Assembly (NCBI GenBank): GCA_014338405.1
Contig: JTDE01000242.1
Coordinates: 165,880-229,879 of the forward strand
DNA length: 64,000 bases
Direction of reading: 5' to 3'
Origin: Paragonimus skrjabini miyazakii
Taxonomy: Eukaryota > Platyhelminthes > Trematoda > Plagiorchiida > Troglotrematidae
Position 1 is the first letter of the stretch, and each line of letters starts with the position of its first letter. The notes under the pieces are model-generated. The model did not search any database. It was given only the letters and a program-made list of their open reading frames with translations, and was not told the DNA's origin. The position numbers were made by a program, and so were the translations under genes. This document shows, in pieces, positions 22,071 through 33,384 of the stretch.

Positions 22071-23499
22071 AAGGTATTTATATGGTGCGTAGTGACCTAA
22101 AACGTTTTCGAATCAGAAACTAGAAGGACAATTATCGAAAAAAATAGCTAGGTTCACCAAGTCACCAATGAGCATAACGGAATAAAGTTCGGACAGATAA
22201 AAAGGTAGCCAATGTTACCTCTCGACCGTTCTGGGCAGTTCCGCTCATTCTGACTTGATTAGTCGTTTTTCCAGAGGACGTAGGCGGCTTTGGACGGAAC
22301 AATATGGACTCACTAACAGGTCTGATTTGGATACTCTCGGTAGTACAAGGTACACTCATTCCAGTGGTAGGCCACTCGATCAGTCTCCATCTGATGTCCA
22401 CTTTTAACCAGCTGAGTAAGGATAGCACTGTTGACCGATTGTGTTCTTCTGTGGTCTAAAACAAAGTGGGTGATGCTGTCGGATTCTGTTCCATAGCTGT
22501 TTTGATGTTCGATGTATGTAACTTGCTTCAGGGAACAGGTGGAACAGTGGGTGTTCACAGATGAGAACTGAAATGACTGTATTGTCTTACTATAAAATCG
22601 AAGAACTATGGCCCTGGTAATTGGGATCCGGAGTTCGCTGACAGCCTGGCTAAGTCTGGCTGTTAGTCATTCTGCCTGCATGACTCAATGTTATAAAGAG
22701 TAGTTTGTTCAGGATTTGAGTCTACTGTGACCTGATCAATTGACAGTAACCTGTTTTGTTGCACAAACTTTCTCCAAGTTTGTAAACTATTTGAAAAACT
22801 GCAGGTTACCGGATAAACAAGGCCCTTTTAGTAGAATGATATTTTTTGCGAGGAATTCCTTAAGGGAGTGTAAATTCGTCAATTCCATTTGAATTAAAGA
22901 ATGCAAACAATTGAGAGACGTACGTGATTTGACAGCTTGACTACAGTCCACTCCAAGTTATGTGGGGACCTCAAATGTCTGGCTTTAGTCAAATTTAAAT
23001 CGAGATCCATAGCACTCATCTTATATGTATTAAAGTTAGAACTGAATTCCAACACGAGTATGATCATACAACGCTAATTTCCTCATTAGAAGAGAATCTG
23101 AATTCTGGCACCAACATGGATAAACTCAGTAGCTTATTTGAATGTAAATCAGGCGACTGATTGTAAATGACGTTCAATTATCAATTTAACTTTCTTCTTG
23201 TGAGTTTAAATAAGAACTTCAGCCAGTTTTACAAAACCAGTCTTTGGGCAATAATTGCTTGTGCTTAAGATTCACAATGAGTTAATCAATTAGGAGGGTT
23301 CACACATCGCCTGTAACCAAGCTGCCAGCATAAACAAGTTGTTTCTCCTCAATGACAGTATGTACCAATCACAATCTATCGAGGCTATCGATTCGCTTAT
23401 TCACAGAATTTACAGTATACCCAAAGTAAGTCCGTGGAATTGATGATATTTTTATGTCCAGCACATAAACTAAATGAATTCAATTAGTGGGAAAAATAC
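22071..23499. other. No recognised gene
   Basis: Minus-strand frames at 22558-22162 may derive from an unidentified element (see the motif shared with 17361-17149). The rest is AT-rich with nothing recognisable. Confidence 0.35.
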
Positions 23500-23858
23500 T
23501 GGTTTTGCAAGATAGTAGTGCCATTTCGCATGTCTTCTTCAGTGGTTACAAATAAGGGCGATGGAAGTCACAAATATTTAAACGAATTAAGCTCATAAAT
23601 CAAGTCAATCTACACACTAGTCTGTCACTGGTCAAAACTACGGCAGATGAAGGTTCAAGGTCAACCTGTGCTGTACATGGAGGACTGGCTTGTTACGCAT
23701 GTCAGACAGTGCCTTAAGGGTGATGGGATTGTGATTACGCATCAGCACATGGAAAGCGTTTGCGTGTCGACCACATAACCGTTCTCCAGCAGGTGTCTGC
23801 GGATCGAGCATACCGGCTCATGCTGTTTGGTAGGTTCGCATCAGGTCACGCCACACAT

Positions 23859-24083
23859 TCAGCCCTCGATGTATTTGGGTACATGTTCCTTTATCCTAAG
23901 GCGCAAGGATCGATCAGTTCTGCCAGTGTAAACGTCACCATAGCTGAAGGTGAACCGGTAAACAGTGTGAAGTAGACAGCTCTGGTATCCGCGTTTTAAT
24001 TTGAGGAAGTGTGAATAACTTGGTGCGACTGTGTAAGCAGTGCAGCTGCGCTGTACGTCCGCTGGATTATCTGCATCAGTCAT
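23859..24083 (-). pseudogene. PLE GIY-YIG endonuclease fragment
   Basis: The minus-strand frame contains VYRFTFSYGDVYTGRTDRSLRLRIKEHVPKY. This corresponds to the GIY-YIG core (usually CSCGDxYIGRTxRxLxxRIxEH); Cys positions and the Ile of YIG are changed (FSYGDVYTG). Confidence 0.82.
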
Positions 24084-24387
24084 CGCGTTAGAAACGATAT
24101 AGTATTATCTCCTTTGTGTGCTAACTGTATGTACACCGGTTTCTTCGAAATAGACGTTTCTTACGGGTTTACTACCTTAAGCTTGCTGTGAAAATCAACA
24201 ATACCCAGTGGATAGCCGTGGGAAACTCACAAATAAAATTCAACTCTGTATCTGGTGTATCACGTGTACAGATAGTTCACACTCTGTGAAATAGACTATG
24301 AACCAACGAGTGTTTGTGTTGTATGGGCGAGAAACTTTTGAAATTCAGATACTGTCCTCCCCAGGTGGAATTCCGATGTACTGATCA

Positions 24388-25307
24388 TTACACAGTACCA
24401 TCCATCCGCCGCTTAATGTTGATACTCAGAAAGGCGAACATGTCTTCTTTTTCAAACTCAGATGATAATGTTAGGTTTGGGTGCGAAAAGTTTAATAAGT
24501 CCAGCGGTATATTTGTGACTAATATGTCAACAACAAATCGACGATAAATGTGATGTTCAACTTGAAATTCAGCCAAATCCCTGACTACTCATCAGTAGTA
24601 CAAATAATTCAGCCAAAATCGGACCCAGAGGGCTAACCATCGCGACCCCACACATTCGTTTACATCCCATATTTTGAAAATAAAATTTGACATCTTCAGT
24701 ACACAATAATATCACAGGCTTCAAGATATTGGTCGAAAGATGAAGCTTTATGTTATGAGTCAGTGCAAAGTCACAGATAAAGTCGACCGTCTCCCTTAAT
24801 GACACATTTATCAAAAGCGAATTTACATCAAGGGAGCACAACGTTTCCACTCAAGTCAGCATTAGCTAGAAAGTCACACATCTCAAACGTGTCGTTCAGA
24901 CAAAACATGGAAAGGATTACACGAAATGGCTGTAAAACATACACTAACCACTTGGCCAGTTTGTGATAAGGCGAACCCGCCATCGCAAGGATTGGCCGCA
25001 AGTGTGTTTGCGGTTTGTGAATCCTTAATAAACCGTTTAACTGCGCAGTCGTACTACCAATAGGCTTCATATACCTGTACCATCTTTCGATTATGTACCC
25101 ATGTAAACAATTTTGCTGGATGTGTGCATTCAAAAAGCTGTGTGATAAATCCACCATTTTAACCTTGAACCAGTCGTGGTTGTCCTCAGATGTGGGCACC
25201 AACTCTCCCAATTGGTCACATAGGTTTTCGGATTGTGATTGCACCTGCGAGGTGTCAATAATCCTATGCGGGCATTCAAATTGAAGCCCAAGAGAAAGTA
25301 CTTTCAA
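24388..25307 (-). pseudogene. PLE reverse transcriptase (broken)
   Basis: Frame 25307-24828 carries GLLRIHKPQTHLRPILAMAG and YHKLAKWLVYVLQPF. Frame 24850-24569 carries CSLDVNSLLINVSLRETVDF (catalytic Asp motif) and a SPLGPILAELF motif. Frame 24576-24388 carries YRRFVVDILVTN where an active PLE has Y/F-V-D-D, so the first catalytic Asp is Val. At least two frame breaks exist. The element is catalytically dead. Confidence 0.85.
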
Positions 25308-25438
25308 TTGAAGGCGCGAAAGAGATGTAACCGTCGTCTCGCCCTCTCACGCGAAAACATAAATACGCGTGTGCTGCTAAATTCAGAACACTAAGTGGCT
25401 GTTCATCTAAAGAGAGAATTTCTTCCAGCCTATCACCC

Positions 25439-25924
25439 ATGACCACCGAATCCAATCACTTACTCACCTCGTATCCGGAACTAGGTGTGTTTCCTACTGA
25501 GGGCATAGCCGACAAAATGGCAGCAAATGAGAATATTTTGGGCATGCTGAATGAGCAATCTATCCCTTCGTACAAAAGTGGCAACACCTCAACTATTGTC
25601 GCTAACCCTGTCGATACAAATACGCAGGTGGACAAAGGGACTGATGAAACTCAAATCCAAGATGCTGAAGCCAAGTCTTTCACACCCAAAGGCCGTCTAA
25701 CAATTTCAGACACAACTTGTCCGCTTCCACATCACCCATTAACTACGAACAGTGCAGATAATGCGAGAACAAAACATCCAGCAAACGAATCCCACGACAC
25801 AGTTCCTATAGGTCATTCCGAGTTAGATCCCTCGTTCAACGAGAGTATAGACCGTCTTGTTGAAGTAGATGCGCGGCTACAGCAGAAAATGTTGCGCATC
25901 AAAATGAGTCTAAGCGTTATGTAA
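25439..25924 (+). CDS. Unrecognised 161-codon open frame
   Basis: An uninterrupted ATG-initiated frame, Ser/Thr/Asn/Pro-rich in the middle, with a C-terminal stretch of charged heptad-like spacing (SIDRLVEVDARLQQKMLRIK). No signal peptide, membrane segment or known domain is visible. It lies directly upstream of the PLE on the opposite strand and has no obvious splice partners. It could be an exon of an unknown gene, a retroelement ORF1-like remnant, or chance. Confidence 0.25.
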   Translation: MTTESNHLLTSYPELGVFPTEGIADKMAANENILGMLNEQSIPSYKSGNTSTIVANPVDTNTQVDKGTDETQIQDAEAKSFTPKGRLTISDTTCPLPHHPLTTNSADNARTKHPANESHDTVPIGHSELDPSFNESIDRLVEVDARLQQKMLRIKMSLSVM

Positions 25925-26099
25925 AAACCGTTGGAGGAGTCCTCGAGTGACTGTACGCTGCCGCATGCTATAATCTTGGGTGGAAATTGCGGTAATTCCC
26001 CAAACGATGAATAAATCAAACTGTGTGCTGTCTGTATTGGCATTGATGTACACAAGGAACCATAACTGATGTGGCTTGCCAAAGAAGGAATTTCTGCCC

Positions 26100-26564
26100 C
26101 TAAGCCGAAGGGATGGCAGGTGTTTCAGGATGGAAACAATCGGATTTTCTGCCACAACAGTGCATCCGGTCAGTCTGTGGAAACATCCACTAAACGAGTT
26201 TTACCGCAACCAGATGCGATAGGCCCGACTCCGTAGCGTTTAGTCCTCCCTGGAATCGAAACCAGAGCCCCCGTTTCAGAACAGTATATGGAGTAACTGT
26301 GTCAAGATTGGCAATAATGTCTCGAACTTCGTGCACAGTTTCTGGTCAGAGTTCAGCAACCACATAATAAAATATAATGGACTGTTTGGTTATACGATGT
26401 TTGCGAAAAATACATTCAATTTGCAGAAACCACAGAGCTGGGTCCGATTGCCTGAAAATGGGAAGTTTGACTGACAGAGGTGACACGACTAGGTCCTCAA
26501 CGTTGTTGTCACCAATGAGATTCTGATCCATGTTTAGTGATGGACTGATAACGAATAATGACAA
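26100..26564 (-). pseudogene. Gypsy-type gag fragment
   Basis: The minus-strand frame reads VKLPIFRQSDPALWFLQIE and CIFRKHRITKQSIIFYYVVAEL, the start of a gag family in which W..Q.E..F...GI..Q...F.YVV..L is conserved. After a stop it continues as VHEVRDIIANLDTVTPYTVL. No pol or LTR accompanies it. It belongs to a different Gypsy lineage from the two larger elements. Confidence 0.72.
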
Positions 26565-27914
26565 CCAATTAGCGCTGCAGAAGTGTTAAGCGCATAGATC
26601 CCAAAGTGAATTTGCGGCGCAAATGTGAGACAGAGAATTGATCCAAAAACGGGTCGCGGCACCGATTTGTAGTAGAACTCATAACCGTGAAAGCTTGAGT
26701 ACCCACCAACAAATAACGATATCTCAATGATAGTCAGTGAAAAGGTTCAGTCAAATCGTTTGGAACTTTATTGTTGAGATTCGTGTACATGCTTAATCAG
26801 TGGCGCTCGTCAGGACCGTGTATTGTCCTGTTTAGTTGTGATGTTCTCTGTTCCGATCGGGGTCCAACCGCGTCATGCGTGCCTGTGTATCGACCGCACT
26901 GAACCAAATCCAGTTGGAGCGTTCCAACTGGCTGAGAGTGCAGATGGTGACTGCGTGCCTACGTGCGGTGTGAAAAAGAGCTTTCGGGCTGATGGATGTG
27001 TGGGCGCACATGAGTACGTTGGGACAGTGAGCGTCGCCCAGGCCAGACGGATTGTCACGTGATGGGCCGCGTGAGCGTGCGAGATGACGGCTACAGAGAT
27101 CTCGAAGAGAGGTTCACAGCTAATCTATATGAATCGGTGGGAAATGTATCACTCAGTGTGGTAAAGAACAGTCCTTTGTAGATGTGCCATGCTGGAGTCC
27201 CGAGTACGTTTGATAGTTTGACTACAGAAGTTTTAGAATTTAATGCGCGATACAATCGGTAGGGTGTCCAAAAGTGACAAATAGTTCAGTTAAGTTTCAA
27301 GCAATTTCATCAGTTTATCACGAGTGGACTCGATATGCGATTCATTCAGGCGTCTGAGATTGAACGAGGTCACTTTAATGTTACCTGTGTGAAGCGAAGA
27401 CCAAAAGGCTTTAGGATAAAGACCAGGTCGATCACAGCTACGTAAAAATTCCATCCTGCACTGTTCAATGACAATCTTGCAACAAAGGCTGACAGGCTTG
27501 TCAAGGCCTTTAGTAACGTAATCTGGAAGTTTTCGTTTCAAAAATATGAAACATCCTTCCCCAGTTACGAATCTGAATAACGAAATCAAAAGACAGATTT
27601 TAGAAGATGGTATTACCATTTCGTATGTTCTCGTCAGTTGCTACACATAACATCTGTGAGCATCAAAATACTTAAACGATTGAATTCAGTGAAGCTAGAA
27701 GGAGAAGATATAAGATGAACATTCTCACAGGAACTAAGTGTTTAGAGTGAGTAGGCAATCTCAATCTTATTGAATTATTTTACAGAGAAGAAAAGGTATG
27801 GACATGAAAGAACCTTGTTGATTTAAGAGTTTTGGACTTTCAGATATGTTAGTTTTGCTCCAGTGATTATTTATTTGCTTTAGTGAAGTTGCTCATTTTA
27901 CCTATATGTTGCAT
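26565..27914. other. No recognised gene
   Basis: A minus-strand 109-codon frame (27619-27290; FNLRRLNESHIESTRDKLMKLLET) and a plus-strand 79-codon frame (26823) carry no domain I can name. The former could be retroelement-derived. Confidence 0.35.
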
Positions 27915-27929
27915 TCGCATACATGTGCA

Positions 27930-28260
27930 ATCAACAATAAGCCTTATAAGCTGTAGAGAACACGTGACTCAGCTGGTAGAGTGATTGCCGCTTCTCGGCA
28001 TGCTGTCTCTGTCGCTGGTTCGAACCCACCTTGCTCTATTCCTATACGTGTGCAATCAACAATAGGCCTTATAGGCTGTAACAGCGCTAGAGGGAACACG
28101 TGACTCGGTAGAAGTACGATATTTATTATCGCATTTACAAGCTGTAACATCATTCTGATGTGCATGGACGAATGAGTTGTTGGTCGTTAAAAGCGCGACC
28201 AATCAGTGAGAGCCTGAAGTTAAGCTGCTTCGTCATTTGCTGGGCAATGAAGGACAACGT
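27930..28260 (-). repeat. Dispersed repeat, family S, with an attached tRNA-like segment
   Basis: The reverse complement shows CTGATTGGTCGCGCTTTTAA, GACCAACAACTCATTCGTCC, a GTGTTCCCTCTAGCG block and GTTGATTGCACACGTATAGG, matching copies at 17785 and 46570. On the plus strand 27962-28030 is tRNA-like: an A-box region GACTCAGCTGGTAGAGTG and a B box GGTTCGAACCC. The end of the repeat (TTGATTGCACA..TAT) recurs after this segment, as if the tRNA-like piece were inserted or duplicated. Confidence 0.65.
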
Positions 28261-28383
28261 CACTTCGACGCACTTGACTTGCAGTCAGATATTTCGTCAA
28301 ATGACGCTCTCGTTATACTAGATCAGGAATGGGAGTACAGAATGAACATGACCACAGAAAGATTCGGGTTGAAATAGGACGCT

Positions 28384-28975
28384 GTGAAACTGTTTGGGCG
28401 GTCTATAACTCGCCAAATAATGCAGGTGAGTCAAGATACTTCTGTTGACGACTGGCCATCGTTATCGACAGAACACGTCTACTCAGTACGTAATTCTACT
28501 CTCACTGGGAAGCAACAACACAGGTTTTCAGAGCCAAACCTCCCTTCATCGGACATTCGAACGGTGGCCAACTGTGCACACCGGCGTACGACAACTATTG
28601 AGAAGGAATTCGATTCCACTGCTCCGACAACACAACCGCGCCCGATTCCCTTGGTCAAACAGGAATCAATGACTGTTGTCATGGGGGAAGTGTTTTCAAA
28701 CGAATTGGTCGAACAAATCGACAGTTCCAAATCAGTTCACCCCATAGTCACGGTGCTACAAAAGGACGACACGATATGAATATGCAGTGACTGGGGTTGA
28801 GGCGGTAAACAGCCAGATTGTGTTGGCTAAATTCATACTCTCAACGGCTGATGAGCTACTGGTCAAGATGGCTGACGCTCAGTTTTTTCCAAAGTCGGAT
28901 CTAAAGAAAGCGTTTTTCTACATGCTGTTAAAGCCAGAGTCCAAGTACCTTACAGCCGATGGACGTCGTCATACG
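28384..28975 (+). pseudogene. Gypsy-type RT amino-terminal fragment
   Basis: Frame 28384-28779 ends in RPIPLVKQESMTVVMGEVF and HPIVTVLQKDDTI, the region just before the RT fingers. After stops the next frame (28787-28975) gives TADELLVKMADAQFFPKSDL and KKAFFYMLLKPESKYLTA, RT motif A region with its Asp. Similarity ends near 28975, 200 bp before the LTR of Gypsy-2. The strand is opposite to Gypsy-2, so it is a separate, older insertion. Confidence 0.78.
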
Positions 28976-29178
28976 TACCAATCAACTTACAGTAAACCAA
29001 CATCGACAATACGATCTGGGACGTTTGTCTGCTTGAACCAGCGGCAAACGAACAAAGGTAAACCGGCACTGCCTAGACCGATTGGAATAGCTCGGACCTG
29101 TGGACTGGGAAAGAACGAGCTTACAACAGGCCGCAAGGTCAGTGTCGGACAAATCTACACAACTCTGGTGCAAACAAA

Positions 29179-29469
29179 TGTTCACAACACGAAAGGCGCA
29201 AAGGTCGTCTATTTAGGAAACCAACACGGGTTCGGTGTTCAAACAGGACAATAAACAAAAACACTCATTTGCATAAGGCAATCGTCTCAGAAGGTCCCGG
29301 CTGCCACAGACGCTAATGCTCAGCTTCTTTGCGTGGCCAGAACTATTCCATGGCATATTGCACTGTCGTGTTAGTGTGATGTTTCTTCCCGTGTTTTTCC
29401 TGCGGCTACGTTGATGGTAAAATCCATACTGTCGCCCCACTAATGAATAGTGGTGGTGTGAGTAGTATG
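29179..29469 (-). repeat. 3' LTR of Gypsy-2 (LTR family B)
   Basis: 291 bp. On the minus strand it starts CATACTACTCACACCAC (the expected TG is changed) and ends GTGTTGTGAACA. It aligns throughout with 33385-33669. Confidence 0.78.
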
Positions 29470-30812
29470 GGGCGATCGCCCCTTCTCATCACACTTCTCC
29501 TCCCGCAAAGATTGTTTCAGCTGCAGCAAAAACCGTTCAGATTCTCTTCGCTCTCTCGACGATCTGCGTATTGGCCTCGGGGACATCGATGCTCCTTGTG
29601 TGCATTCTTTTCTGCTCGGGGTGTCATGCCATTTACAAAGCTGGCTTTCGAGTACTCAATGCTGATTCTTCTCATTCTTAATCAGATACACTGGACCACG
29701 GCGGTCCCCTACCACATAAGGTCCTCTCCACCTCGCCAGGAACTTCTTAGATCCTGGTTCTGTTGTACCAGGAATTCGCCGGTCCCTATATTTAACCTTC
29801 GAACAAGGTTCAAACGTACCACTTCGACCCAATAACTTTTCAGTTGACTATTCATTGGAAAATTCTTATGCGCTTGTCAAGTTTTGGTTGGCCACTCTCC
29901 TAGCTTCTGCTAGTTCACGCATGCTCATCCGTAAACCAATCTCTTGATCGACTGACAGATGTGGCACGCGCCCGTACATTAGCTCGAACGGCGATTTCTT
30001 CGTTGTTCCTTGTGGCGATCAGCGGTGGGCCAACAGAATCAATGGTAATGTTTCCTCCCAGCTCCATCCTTTCGCCGCCAAACATTCCTTGATTGTGCGG
30101 TTGTTTCGTTCCGTCAATCCATATGAATGAGGATGGTATGGCGTTGTGCGAATTTTCTTGTTTCCCAAACGCTCCAAGCAGTTCCGAAACTCTTCATTTT
30201 CAAAGTAGGGACTTCGATCAGTTAATATACTTCTCGGTATTCCATGGTCTGCAATGACGTGTTCCATTACCGCTTTGCACGCAATGCTTGCACGCTGATC
30301 GATCGGGTATAGTGGCTGCTTCGATCCATCTTGTGAAATGTTCAGTCATGACGATGATGTACTGATTTCTGGATGTGGTCATTGGGAAGGCACACATCAA
30401 GTCCAGCGACTGTAATTCCATAAATCTCACTGACCGGAATTGGTTGTGTGGGATACTGACTGGGGTAGTTGGAACTTTTCAGCAGTTGACATTGCTGGCA
30501 CGCAAGCACATAATTGTTAACATCCTTCTTCATTCCCGGCCAGTATGCCCTTTGCTTCAGCATTTCATAAGTTCGATGACATCCCGTACGAGCCAACTGA
30601 TGACATTCCTTCACAACTGTCATTTTCAACTCCGTCGATATAACAGGCACGCTTATTCCATCCCGCAGTCGGCGCATAGAAATTCCGGCACTATTCAACC
30701 GCAAGTCTGACCAGCACATTCTGAAAGTCATAACTTTCGAATTCCCCTTGTCTTCTGGCGGTTGTTCTCTCGACAGAAGGTGATCAGTCACTGCCCGGAT
30801 TGGCGTATCCAT
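29470..30812 (-). pseudogene. Gypsy-2 integrase (broken)
   Basis: Minus-strand pieces in order: zinc-binding HHCC domain (CHQLARTGCHRTYEML, WPGMKKDVNNYVLACQQCQ), first Asp region with SRNQYIIVMTEHFTRWIEA (about 30370-30300), then VIADHGIPRSILTDRSPYF and RTTPYHPHSYGLTERNNRT with the catalytic Glu (30267-30019). The C-terminal part in 29470-30018 shows SPFELMYGRVPHLSVDQ and SKVKYRDRRIPGTTEPG, then FLARWRGPYVV. At least three frame breaks. Confidence 0.85.
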
Positions 30813-30833
30813 CCTCTGGGCTGCTTGTAACTT

Positions 30834-32065
30834 TTAGGGATCGCTCTCCAGTTCAATACTGTTAACTCCGATCACGTCCTTGTGAACTTCATCCATGTGC
30901 TGCGTTCGGAACAGCAAATCGGGAACACAGTTCCCTCTTCCAGCTACATGGCGAATTCTGAAGTCGTACTCCTGCAATTGCAATGCCCAACGAGCCAGCT
31001 TCCCTCGGGGATCCTTCGCCGATTTACTCCACTCTAACGGCTTGTGGTCAGTCTCCACGTGGAAGCGTCGGCCGAGCAAATAAGGCCTCCATTTTTCCAA
31101 TGCCCATACGGTCGCCAAACACTACTTCTCTATCGTTGAGTACTTTTGTTCGGCAGGACTTAGCACACGACTGGCATATTGCACAATACCGCCTTCCTGC
31201 ATCAGTACGGCTCCGAGTCCCACATTGCTCGCATCCGTCGCGACAACGAAGCCTAGTCACTGCCAATTTTAGGGTCAGCCGTCCCTCTTTCATCAATTGT
31301 TGGATCTCAACGATTGATCGGCTTTATGTGTCCGGTGAAATCGAAAATTCTTCTTAAGAATTTCATACAATGAGTTGGCCAGTTCACTGAAGGTTTTGAT
31401 GAAGCGGCTATAGAATTCGACGCGACCGAGAAACTGTCGCAACGTCCTCTTCGATGTTGGCACCGAAATGGCCGCGATCGTAAGCAGTTTCTCGGGACCT
31501 GGTTGGACCTCACCTTGACCGACCTTGTGACTGAGTAGTGCTATCGTTCCTTTCGCCAGTTGGGAATCTGAACTGTTGATTCGTAGGTCGGCTTGTTCTA
31601 TTTTCTGCAGCACAGCTGAAACGTGTCCGGTATGTTCCGTCCCATTCGCGCTGTAGATGACAATATGGTCTCCATAGACAACAGTATTGTTCAGTCCTTC
31701 CAGCACCTATAACATCAGTCGTCTGAAAGTGAAAGGAGCGCCTGACAGTCCGGACGGTATACGTTTGAAGAGGTATTGCTTTTCTCCCAATGTCAACGCC
31801 GTCTCATCTCGGTCCGATTGCTTGAGTAGAACCTGCCAATATCCACACCGCAGATCTATCACTGTAAATATCCTGGCGTTCTGTAGCTCGTCAAAATTTC
31901 TGCCACGGCTGGGACTGCTGCCACTTTATCAACTGTAGTCTCGCTAGGCCGTCTGAAGTCGACACAAAATCGAAATTCATCACTGAACTTTCTCACCAAC
32001 AAGATGGGAAAATTGAACGGGCTATCAGCCTCTTCAATGATTTCCTCCTTCAGCATGTCTTTCAC
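30834..32065 (-). pseudogene. Gypsy-2 reverse transcriptase and RNase H (broken)
   Basis: Frame 32065-31859 holds the RT fingers (ILLVRKFSDEFRFCVDFRRP). Frame 31706-31293 starts in the palm at VVYGDHIVIYS, where the second catalytic Asp of the YxDD box is His, and continues through the thumb (SKRTLRQFLGRVEFYSRFI). Frame 31118-30834 is the RNase H end (TVWALEKWRPYLLGRRFHV, ETDHKPLEWSKSAKDPRG). RT activity is lost at the catalytic box. Confidence 0.86.
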
Positions 32066-32119
32066 TTGTCGCTGGCTTTCCAGCCGCAGGTGAACCGGAG
32101 TTCATCTGGGACCGAATGG

Positions 32120-32671
32120 TCAAAGCCGCCTTGATTCAATGGAGATTTCACGTTCAATCCAAACATAATATACACATAGGTCTTGATCCTTGGTGAACAA
32201 CTTTCGGATTTTGCGTACCACTTCATTCAGCAACCGACTGTCACAGGCTGGTATTGCTCCCGGTGCGTTCGTTTCAATTTGTCCAAGCTGGGGTTTGCGT
32301 TTTCTCACTAATGGAACCACACCATACTTCGTTACGAGTCTACCATGCTTCAAATCAAACTTAGCCTCAGCGCGGTCAAGAAAATCCACTCTCAATATAG
32401 CCTGACGTGCGTCGGGTGAAATGATGAACGGTTGCCTGACTACGTGACCATCGATTCCGACATCATATTTTGCCGGGCCACTAACTTTGAGAGTAAACTC
32501 ACTGATTGCTGAAACGACCATTGCACACGGCTGGACAATCTTTCCTGGCCTCGGTCTTATCAATGAAATCGCAACCCCAGTCTCAATCAAGCAGTTATCA
32601 TTGATTTCCAACCCAGCCTGAACTGGCGTCTTATCAACCGCCCCTATTATCGGATCACCCTTCCCAGACAA
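32120..32671 (-). pseudogene. Gypsy-2 aspartic protease region
   Basis: A 183-codon minus-strand frame. The retropepsin motif reads CLIETGVAISLI, with Glu in place of the catalytic Asp of DTGA, and the downstream motif is AILRVDFLDRAEAKFDL (usually ILG.DFL). The change removes the catalytic aspartate. Just upstream (about 32700-32760) the nucleocapsid knuckle is degenerate: the second Cys of CX2CX4HX4C is Tyr. Confidence 0.82.
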
Positions 32672-32699
32672 AAATCAATCAGCAAAGCGTTTATGTACA

Positions 32700-33370
32700 T
32701 ATGACTTTTTCTCGCCGCGTGGGCAGAATCTTCGCCAGTGTTCACGTCTTTCGTATCTATAACAGACCTCGCCACAGTTCTGCTTCCTCCTCATCTTCAA
32801 AGCCACCACTTTCTGAGTCAACTTTTCCACCGCGGTTCTCAGGTTTCACTTCACTTGGTTCACATGTCTTTAACTCGTTGACTGTCGGGGAGTTTTCTGC
32901 TACTAATTGCCGAGCCGCATCAGCCAGCTGATACAACGTCAACGGATGTGCGATGTAAGCCACCCTGAGCTGATCCCGTACCGCTGGTGGCATTCCATCC
33001 AAGAACTGATCTGTCAGCATGCGCTGCTCTGAGTCGTGATCCAAGTGTGGTAGGGCTCTTGACAACGCTGCCCGCAGCGACATGGCATGCACGAGAACTT
33101 CCCCTCCTGGTCCAAGTCGGGTGCCCTTGAACTGTCGCATTGCCTCCTGGCAGTCGGCTGGGCTGACGAACCCGGCGATCAGCACCTCCTTAACGCCGCA
33201 TCCAACTCCGCCTTCGCCCTGCCCTTGAGCAGCATCCGCAGAGCCGCCAAGCTCGCCCGATCGGTCTTGACTCTAACCGTCTCCGCCATGTCCTCGAAGT
33301 CTTACAGGAAGCTTCGGACGTCCGCATCCTCTAACGGCTGCGGCCACGGGATCTTCATCCTTCAGTCATG
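32700..33370 (-). pseudogene. Gypsy-2 gag (broken)
   Basis: The start (MKIPWPQPLEDADV) lies about 15 nt after the LTR, followed by a stop, DFEDMAETVRVKTDRASLAA, LRMLLKGRAKAELDAALR and a frame change. Frame 33185-32757 then gives FKGTRLGPGGEVLVHAMSLR, LTDQFLDGMPPAVRDQLR and LYQLADAARQLV, a capsid C-terminal pattern. It ends in an acidic stretch before the damaged zinc knuckle. Confidence 0.82.
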
Positions 33371-33384
33371 GTTACGGCATCAAG

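Larger units (their letters stand above)
23500..25400 (-). mobile_element. Penelope-like retroelement, decayed
   Basis: On the minus strand the order is an N-terminal region (ENLCDQLGELVPTSEDNHDW), RT core, a linker (STWGGQYLNFKSFSPIQHKH, about 24360-24300) and a GIY-YIG endonuclease remnant. Stops and frame changes occur throughout. No terminal repeats (pLTRs) were identified. GIY-YIG after the RT is diagnostic of PLEs. Confidence 0.85.

Noticed and set aside
27962..28030. Possible functional tRNA gene
   Set aside because: A- and B-box sequences are good, but I could not form a convincing acceptor stem or a 7-nt anticodon loop, and it lies in a dispersed repeat.
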